From Moraxellaceae bacterium (lineage in GTDB: Bacteria > Pseudomonadota > Gammaproteobacteria > Pseudomonadales > Moraxellaceae): a stretch of DNA of 8,982 bases. The notes beneath the pieces are model-generated. The model did no database searches. It was not told the origin of the DNA and worked only from the letters and a program-made list of their open reading frames with translations. The position numbers and the translations under genes are program-made. Within the stretch, counting starts at the first letter, position 1. The number at the start of each line of letters is the position of its first letter. Below, one piece after another: positions 5,423 to 8,982 of this stretch. The stretch is from NCBI GenBank assembly GCA_030684415.1, contig JAUXNL010000280.1, forward strand, positions 1 through 8,982, written 5' to 3'.

Positions 5423-6394
5423 TCAGCCCTTTTCTGCTGACACCAGCACATAGTGCAGCAGCTCCTGCGCCTGTACTTGCCGGCACAGCGTCGCTGTCAG
5501 CCGGATTTTGAACCACGCGGGCCGCAGCCGCACCGGCCATGGTAGCTCACGGCGGCGGCGTTCTATGTGATCGGCAAAGCCGTCAAGCACGTCCGCATCC
5601 AGCAAGTGCACCGTGATGTGGGTAAAACCGGCGGTCTTCAGTGTCGTGCGCAAACCGGCGTCGTCCTGAATGCTCGCGGCGGGAATATGTGCGGCGGCGA
5701 GCAAGCGCTCCAATCCGCGACGTAGCGCAGCAGGTTTGCTGGCAAATGCAGCGGTGGCCATCAGTGTAGTGAACGCAAGCCGACCTTCTGAGCGAAGCGC
5801 GCTGGCCGCCACACTGGCGAAATCAGCGAGTGACGTTGCGTGGTAAGCAGCGTCGACGCAGAGCACGGCGTCGTAATCTTGCGCGGTGATGCCATCGGGC
5901 AGCGGTAACGTGTCGAAGCGACCGTGCACCGCTTGCTCGGCGGACAGGACGTCGATGCAGTCTCGTTGGCAATCCATTCCGGTGGCGGTGGTGATGCCGA
6001 ACTCACGGCGCCAAAGCGCCAGGCCCTCACCATGGCCGCAGGCAAGTTCAAGGAGATGATCGTCAGCCGACAAGTTCGCCGCATGACCGACCGCGCGAGC
6101 GAGTGCGGTGGCGGCGTCACGGTAGCTGAGCAGATGCTGAGCGCCGCTATTGATGGCAGATAAGTCGACGGTGCCACGCGACAAGCACAGGCCCTCTTCC
6201 GCAGCGGCACAGGAAATGTCATTGGCCTGTGCGGTGCTGATGGAATCGGGAGAGCTTAGCGATTCTGGCGTGCGTTGTTGTGCAAGCGCGGTGATCTGCC
6301 CGCTTGCACGCCACAGGCCAAGATTGCGCCAGCCGCCGGCATCGGCCGCGAGCAAGTCGCCATCAATGGCGAAGTCGCGGCCGTCGGCGTTCAT
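5423..6394 (-). CDS. Class I SAM-dependent methyltransferase
   Basis: This 323-residue protein has a Rossmann-fold SAM domain. Motif I is LLELACGHGEGLALW (about residues 114-128), an acidic strand-2 end follows in GMDCQRDCID, and YDAVLCVDAAYH (strand 4) and LRSEGRLAFTTLM (strand 5) come after in order. An N-terminal GGWRNLGLW (20-28) recalls the NxGyW motif of UbiE/Erg6-like lipid and small-molecule methyltransferases, and the basic C-terminal part (RRRRELPWPVRLRPAWFKIRL) might contact membrane or lipid. The substrate is unknown. The ATG at 6392-6394 overlaps the stop of the oxidoreductase as ATGA, so translational coupling is likely; an in-frame ATG at 6409 would add five residues. Function is probably joint with the upstream FAD enzyme. 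Confidence 0.82.
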   Translation of the reverse strand: MNADGRDFAIDGDLLAADAGGWRNLGLWRASGQITALAQQRTPESLSSPDSISTAQANDISCAAAEEGLCLSRGTVDLSAINSGAQHLLSYRDAATALARAVGHAANLSADDHLLELACGHGEGLALWRREFGITTATGMDCQRDCIDVLSAEQAVHGRFDTLPLPDGITAQDYDAVLCVDAAYHATSLADFASVAASALRSEGRLAFTTLMATAAFASKPAALRRGLERLLAAAHIPAASIQDDAGLRTTLKTAGFTHITVHLLDADVLDGFADHIERRRRELPWPVRLRPAWFKIRLTATLCRQVQAQELLHYVLVSAEKG

Positions 6395-7650
6395 GCGGGT
6401 GGGCACCATGGGGCTGGCACTTGCAGTTTTTCCGCGACAGCAACAGCTGAACGCACTGCCGATTCGAGCAGTGGCACACCGGGGTAGGCCCAGGAGCCGC
6501 AGAAAAATACACGACGGCCCGGCTCGTCATGCAGCGCAGCCAAGCGCGCAAGTGCATCGGCGGTACCGCTGTGCACAACAGCGCGCGCCAGCGGCAGGCG
6601 AGCAATCACCTGCGCGGGATCAGGCTCGAACAGCGGATTCCAGGTTTGCAGCACCGGCGGCGCATCGCGCAGCGTGGGTTCCACAGCATTCACCCAGACC
6701 GTGAACATGGCGGCTTGCAGATCGTCGCGCATCAGGTAGTTGAGTGCGCTCCAGTCACGCTTGCGCGCGGGCAAGAATCGCGTATCGCTGTGCACGAGCA
6801 ATTCGCCGTGATCGAAACGGATATGGCGCAGCGTGGAAATTTCACGGGCGAACTGTGTGGTATCGAGAAAGCCGGTGTGGTTGGCCTGCGTCGCCACGAT
6901 GGCGCGGTCGAATTGGCCGCCTTCGCCTCTTTCATTGCGCACGGTGACGCCGCTTTCGTTTTGCTGCAGCGTGAGCACCGGGCTGCCGCTGACAAATTCA
7001 AGATCATGTGCGATGGCGTCTACCAGTGCGGCGGTCCCGCCGCGCAGACGTTGCAGTTGCTCGCCGTGCACGATGGTGTCGAGCAGCCGCAGCAGGCCGC
7101 GTGCCGGCCAGGCGCGTAAATGCTCTTCGCGGCAGGTACAGATGGTGGTGAGCAGCGGCAGCACCAGACCGCGCCAGAACACGGCATCGAAGCGCTGGCG
7201 ATCGGCCAGTTCGCCCAGAGTGGTGTGGTCGTCTTGCTCTGCATCGAGCCTGGCGAGTGCGCTGCGCAATTGCAGGAAGCCTTGCACGATGCGTGCGGTG
7301 TGCAGATTGAGGTAGCGCAGAGCGCCGACCATGGGCCAGCCGGTGACGGGCATGCGGCTACTGCGGAACCACGTTTTGCGGTTGAGCCAGCTGCACGACG
7401 CAAACGTGTCCACGCGGAAGGTGTCGACGCCGACATGCTGCGCCAGTGCGAGTACGCTTTGCCAGGCGGCGGGGCTCATCACGCGCAGCGGCACATCGAC
7501 AATCCCGCCGTGTAATTCCAGCGAATGCGCGTCCATACCGCGCGCGGATTGCGCTTCGAACACGGTAACGGTGTGGCCGGCATCGCGACAGAGACGCGCG
7601 GCGGCGAGGCCGGCCATGCCGCTGCCGATGACGGCGATGGTCTCGCTCAT
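6391..7650 (-). CDS. FAD-dependent oxidoreductase, amine-oxidase-like (COG2907-like)
   Basis: This 419-residue flavoprotein has the N-terminal dinucleotide-binding motif IAVIGSGMAGLAAARL (5-20) ending in VFEA with E32 for the FAD ribose. The following RGMDAHSLELHGGIVDVPLRVM resembles the predicted NAD/FAD-binding proteins of COG2907, often found beside fatty-acid modifying genes. The C-terminal FAD motif RVFFCGSWAYPGVPLLESAVRS (about 380-401) closes the fold, so the gene appears complete. Likely chemistry is desaturation or oxidation of a lipid or other hydrophobic compound; the substrate is inference. AAGGA lies 7 nt before the ATG at 7650. The stop overlaps the start of the methyltransferase by four bases, marking one operon. 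An 8-bp inverted repeat lies just upstream of its ribosome binding site. Confidence 0.85.
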   Translation of the reverse strand: MSETIAVIGSGMAGLAAARLCRDAGHTVTVFEAQSARGMDAHSLELHGGIVDVPLRVMSPAAWQSVLALAQHVGVDTFRVDTFASCSWLNRKTWFRSSRMPVTGWPMVGALRYLNLHTARIVQGFLQLRSALARLDAEQDDHTTLGELADRQRFDAVFWRGLVLPLLTTICTCREEHLRAWPARGLLRLLDTIVHGEQLQRLRGGTAALVDAIAHDLEFVSGSPVLTLQQNESGVTVRNERGEGGQFDRAIVATQANHTGFLDTTQFAREISTLRHIRFDHGELLVHSDTRFLPARKRDWSALNYLMRDDLQAAMFTVWVNAVEPTLRDAPPVLQTWNPLFEPDPAQVIARLPLARAVVHSGTADALARLAALHDEPGRRVFFCGSWAYPGVPLLESAVRSAVAVAEKLQVPAPWCPPA

Positions 7651-7662
7651 GCGGACATCCTT

Positions 7663-7712
7663 GCCAAGCGTTGTCGTGTGGTCGCGGGCTCGTGGCGCGC
7701 CTGCCGCTTGGC
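7663..7712. repeat. 8-bp inverted repeat in the leader of the FAD oxidoreductase gene
   Basis: GCCAAGCG (7663-7670) and CGCTTGGC (7705-7712) are perfect inverted copies separated by 34 nt. In the minus-strand transcript this stem would end right at the Shine-Dalgarno AAGGAT (7662-7657). It fills most of the 91-bp gap after the HopJ-like gene. It has no T-tract, so it is not a typical terminator; it could be a leader structure or chance. Confidence 0.35.
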
Positions 7713-7741
7713 GATGTTCCCCCGGTGCTGAGTCATGCGCT

Positions 7742-8098
7742 TCAGTCGGGTTTGGCCACGAGCGGCGTGCCGTCGAAACGGATGCCGGCCCAACCGTCCT
7801 GCATGAAGCGGCGGATGTTGGCGTGGTCGTTGCCGTCGGGGTGCTTCAGCACGTCGTCACGGTAGAAGCGGCCGAACAGCGGCAGTGTGTCCGCCGCGCT
7901 CAGGCCCTTGAGTTGAGCGAGCGCGAACAGGCGGCAGGAGCCGGCATTCTGACCCGCCTCGCTGACAACCGGGTCGGCGCCAAGGCCGTTGCTGAAGCGG
8001 GTAGGGGTGTAGTCGTAGTGCGCGTCGATATAAGCGATGACGTCTTCAAAGTCGGCGTCGCCGGCCGTCAGGCGGGCCAGCAGGTTCTGGAAAATCAT
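7742..8098 (-). CDS. HopJ family protein (type III effector HopJ-like domain)
   Basis: This 118-residue protein matches the HopJ family along its full length. Signature segments are DVIAYIDAHYDYTPTRFSNG (about 19-38), VSEAGQNAGSCRLFALAQLKGLS (about 45-67), the LFGRFYRDDVLKHPDGNDHANIRRFM block (about 74-99) and WAGIRFDGTPL. HopJ was named as a Pseudomonas syringae type III effector, but the domain occurs widely in non-pathogens as a stand-alone housekeeping-like protein of unknown function. Nothing nearby indicates a type III secretion system, so an effector role is not supported. No signal peptide or membrane helix is visible. The ATG at 8098 follows GGGA by about 5 nt. It sits between a 65-residue helical protein gene and the FAD oxidoreductase gene, all on the minus strand. 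Confidence 0.87.
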   Translation of the reverse strand: MIFQNLLARLTAGDADFEDVIAYIDAHYDYTPTRFSNGLGADPVVSEAGQNAGSCRLFALAQLKGLSAADTLPLFGRFYRDDVLKHPDGNDHANIRRFMQDGWAGIRFDGTPLVAKPD

Positions 8099-8257
8099 GG
8101 CAATCCCGGGTCATTCAGGGTGCCGGGATGGTGACGGCTGGGCCCGGAGGCGGCAAGTGCCGCGATGGCCCGCGCGCGTGGCAGAAATGACAGATCGGCG
8201 TAAGCGCCGCCGCCCACCGCCGACCCGCCCCGGCGAGCCGGCACGGCGCCGCAACGC

Positions 8258-8455
8258 TCAGTGTGTGTGCTGGGCTCGGGCTTGCCGGCGCAGCTCATCT
8301 TCGATGTTGTGCAGCAGCTTGATGGTCTGCATCACGGTGTCGGCTTCGGTCAGGTCGTCCGGCATCATGTCGCGCTGGATGGCTTCCAGTTGTGTGATCT
8401 GGCGATGCAGGCTTTTGGGGTCCACATCTTTGAGGACAACGGTATAGGGCATCAT
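8258..8455 (-). CDS. Small helical protein of 65 residues, unrecognised
   Basis: I do not recognise this protein. After a short strand-like start (MMPYTVVLKDVDPKSL) it is predicted to be almost wholly alpha-helical, with heptad-like spacing in LHRQITQLEAIQRDMM and ADTVMQTIKLLHNIEDELRRQA, suggesting a two-helix hairpin or coiled coil. It is charged, soluble, and without cysteine; it ends in AQHTH. The ATG at 8453-8455 is preferred because GGAG lies 6 nt before it; a second ATG follows immediately at 8450-8452. The open frame extends upstream to 8530 but that part has no ribosome site. It lies 159 bp before the HopJ-like gene on the same strand and could head that transcript. Confidence 0.68.
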   Translation of the reverse strand: MMPYTVVLKDVDPKSLHRQITQLEAIQRDMMPDDLTEADTVMQTIKLLHNIEDELRRQARAQHTH

Positions 8456-8652
8456 GACAGTCTCCGTTCGGGTCGCGTGCCTCTTGGGTATAGACCAGCG
8501 CACCCGCTCCGGCCACCCATGTTGCAACAAGCCAACAGTCCGATCTGCTGCAAGAACCGGTGAAAACCGTCTTCCTTTTGGCCACTGGCGTCTGGCCGCT
8601 GCCGATACCAGCCAACGGACTCGGCCCGATCACACCCGGACTGCCAGGCTCG

Positions 8653-8668
8653 TGCGAATTCATTCGCA
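8653..8668. repeat. Perfect palindrome TGCGAAT-TC-ATTCGCA
   Basis: Seven-base arms with a 2-nt centre. Short GCGAATTCATTCGC-type palindromes recur in intergenic DNA of pseudomonads and relatives, so this may be a degenerate REP-family repeat. A single copy in the window prevents a firm call. Confidence 0.45.
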
Positions 8669-8684
8669 TGCCCTTTCCATGCAT

Positions 8685-8722
8685 GTGCGGTTGAGTCCGC
8701 ACGGGCGAAGTGGCGGTTTTTT
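8685..8722 (+). terminator. Hairpins followed by six T residues, terminator-like
   Basis: GTGCGG/CCGCAC (8685-8690 with 8697-8702, 6-nt loop) is a perfect stem. Alternatively CCGCAC (8697-8702) can pair with GTGGCGG with one bulged base, directly before TTTTTT (8717-8722). On the plus strand this resembles an intrinsic terminator, but no plus-strand gene ends nearby, so it may instead belong to the adjacent REP-like repeat. Confidence 0.35.
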
Positions 8723-8745
8723 CGCGGCTAAAGCCGCTCCTACAA
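8721..8745 (-). repeat. REP-like element (GTAGGAGCGGCTTTAGCCGC type)
   Basis: On the minus strand this reads TTGTAGGAGCGGCTTTAGCC then GCGAA: a conserved GTAGGAG head followed by the stem GCGGC/GCCGC. This is the form of repetitive extragenic palindromes common in Pseudomonas and Xanthomonadaceae genomes, mobilised by RAYT-type transposases. It lies alone in intergenic DNA here. Confidence 0.7.
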
Positions 8746-8817
8746 GAACTCGCGCCGCTTCGGGGCGCGCGACTCAGCGTGCTCCGCAAGAGACGGCGGT
8801 GTTTGCGGCAGGGCGCG

Positions 8818-8854
8818 CCCCTCTCCCCAGCCCTCTCCCGGAGGGAGAGGGGGC
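8818..8854. repeat. Pyrimidine/purine hairpin repeat (CCCTCTCCC ... GGGAGAGGG)
   Basis: CCCTCTCCC (8831-8839) pairs perfectly with GGGAGAGGG (8843-8851) across a GGA loop. A direct copy of the left arm, CCCTCTCCC, lies 12 bp earlier (8819-8827) and could compete for the right arm. This layout recurs as an intergenic repeat in many GC-rich proteobacterial genomes. No T-tract follows. Confidence 0.6.
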
Positions 8855-8894
8855 TACAGCGCCACGCCGTACAGGCGAGACAACAGCCCCGCCG

Positions 8895-8982
8895 CTGGAG
8901 CTGGAGCTGGAGCTGGAGCTGGAGCTGGAGCTGGAACTGGAGCTGGAGCTGGAGCTGGAGCTGGAGCTGGAGCTGGACCTGG
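8895..8982. repeat. Hexanucleotide tandem array (CTGGAG)n
   Basis: Fourteen whole CTGGAG-type units plus four bases run from 8895 to the window end and probably continue. Only two units differ: CTGGAA at 8931-8936 and CTGGAC at 8973-8978. The 6-bp period keeps reading frame; the plus frames would read Leu-Glu, Trp-Ser or Gly-Ala repeats and none contains a stop. Copy number is likely to vary by slipped-strand mispairing. Whether it is intergenic or enters a gene beyond the edge cannot be seen. Confidence 0.92.

Larger units (their letters stand above)
8456..8982. other. Gene-free, repeat-rich region
   Basis: No supported gene lies in these 527 bases. Long open frames exist on both strands because the DNA is GC-rich, but they run through palindromes and tandem repeats. 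The region holds a palindrome near 8653, a hairpin near 8685, a T-run after a GC stem near 8717, a REP-like element, a pyrimidine/purine hairpin and a hexanucleotide array to the window end. The stretch 8531-8650 shows nothing I can name. Confidence 0.7.

Noticed and set aside
6529..7119. 196-residue plus-strand open frame
   Set aside because: Antisense shadow of the FAD oxidoreductase gene; GC-rich DNA gives long spurious frames.
8295..8789. 164-residue minus-strand open frame in the repeat region
   Set aside because: It overlaps the 65-residue gene in another frame and translates the REP-like element; such repeat-derived hypothetical proteins are common misannotations.
8895..8982. CRISPR array
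   Set aside because: The units are 6 bp with no spacers; it is a simple tandem repeat.

Overview
The window looks like chromosomal DNA of a GC-rich gammaproteobacterium, probably of the Xanthomonadales/Pseudomonadales side. Three things point there: a DesT/FabR-type regulator divergent from a DesC-type oxidoreductase, the arrangement known from Pseudomonas aeruginosa; a REP-like palindrome of the GTAGGAGCGGCTTTAGCCGC type near the right end; and a pyrimidine-rich repeat common in such genomes. The genus is inference and cannot be settled from this sequence.

Region 1 (1-1842) is a fatty-acid desaturation control module. A flavin/2Fe-2S oxidoreductase (desC-like, minus strand, cut by the left edge) is transcribed away from a TetR-family regulator (desT/fabR-like). 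The 184-bp spacer holds a perfect 16-bp operator-like palindrome, a second 30-bp imperfect palindrome whose core resembles the DesT operator, a third half-site next to the regulator's ribosome binding site, and a perfect FNR/ANR box. The last would add direct oxygen sensing to an oxygen-dependent pathway and is the most interesting regulatory signal here. The desaturase itself presumably lies beyond position 1.

Region 2 (1949-3830) carries an SRPBCC/AHSA1-like protein and a DUF4256 protein on the plus strand. These converge on a minus-strand gene for a predicted RNase/RNA-binding protein with an NYN domain followed by an OST-HTH/LOTUS-like domain. The NYN gene is clearly more AT-rich than its neighbours and may have been acquired horizontally. 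A strong hairpin sits at the convergence point and contains the NYN stop codon.

Region 3 (3831-5422) has small genes: a DUF962/Mpo1-like membrane protein, a 73-residue two-helix membrane protein, a zinc-ribbon membrane protein, and an unrecognised 110-residue protein. It is followed by about 240 bp of non-coding DNA with four compact hairpins, one of them terminator-like.

Region 4 (5423-8455) is a minus-strand series: a 65-residue helical protein, a HopJ-family protein, an amine-oxidase-like FAD oxidoreductase (COG2907-like) and a class I SAM methyltransferase. The last two overlap by ATGA and are almost certainly translated together; they probably modify a lipid or other small molecule.

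Region 5 (8456-8982) has no convincing gene. It holds several palindromes, a REP-like element, a pyrimidine/purine hairpin and a hexanucleotide tandem array running off the right edge.
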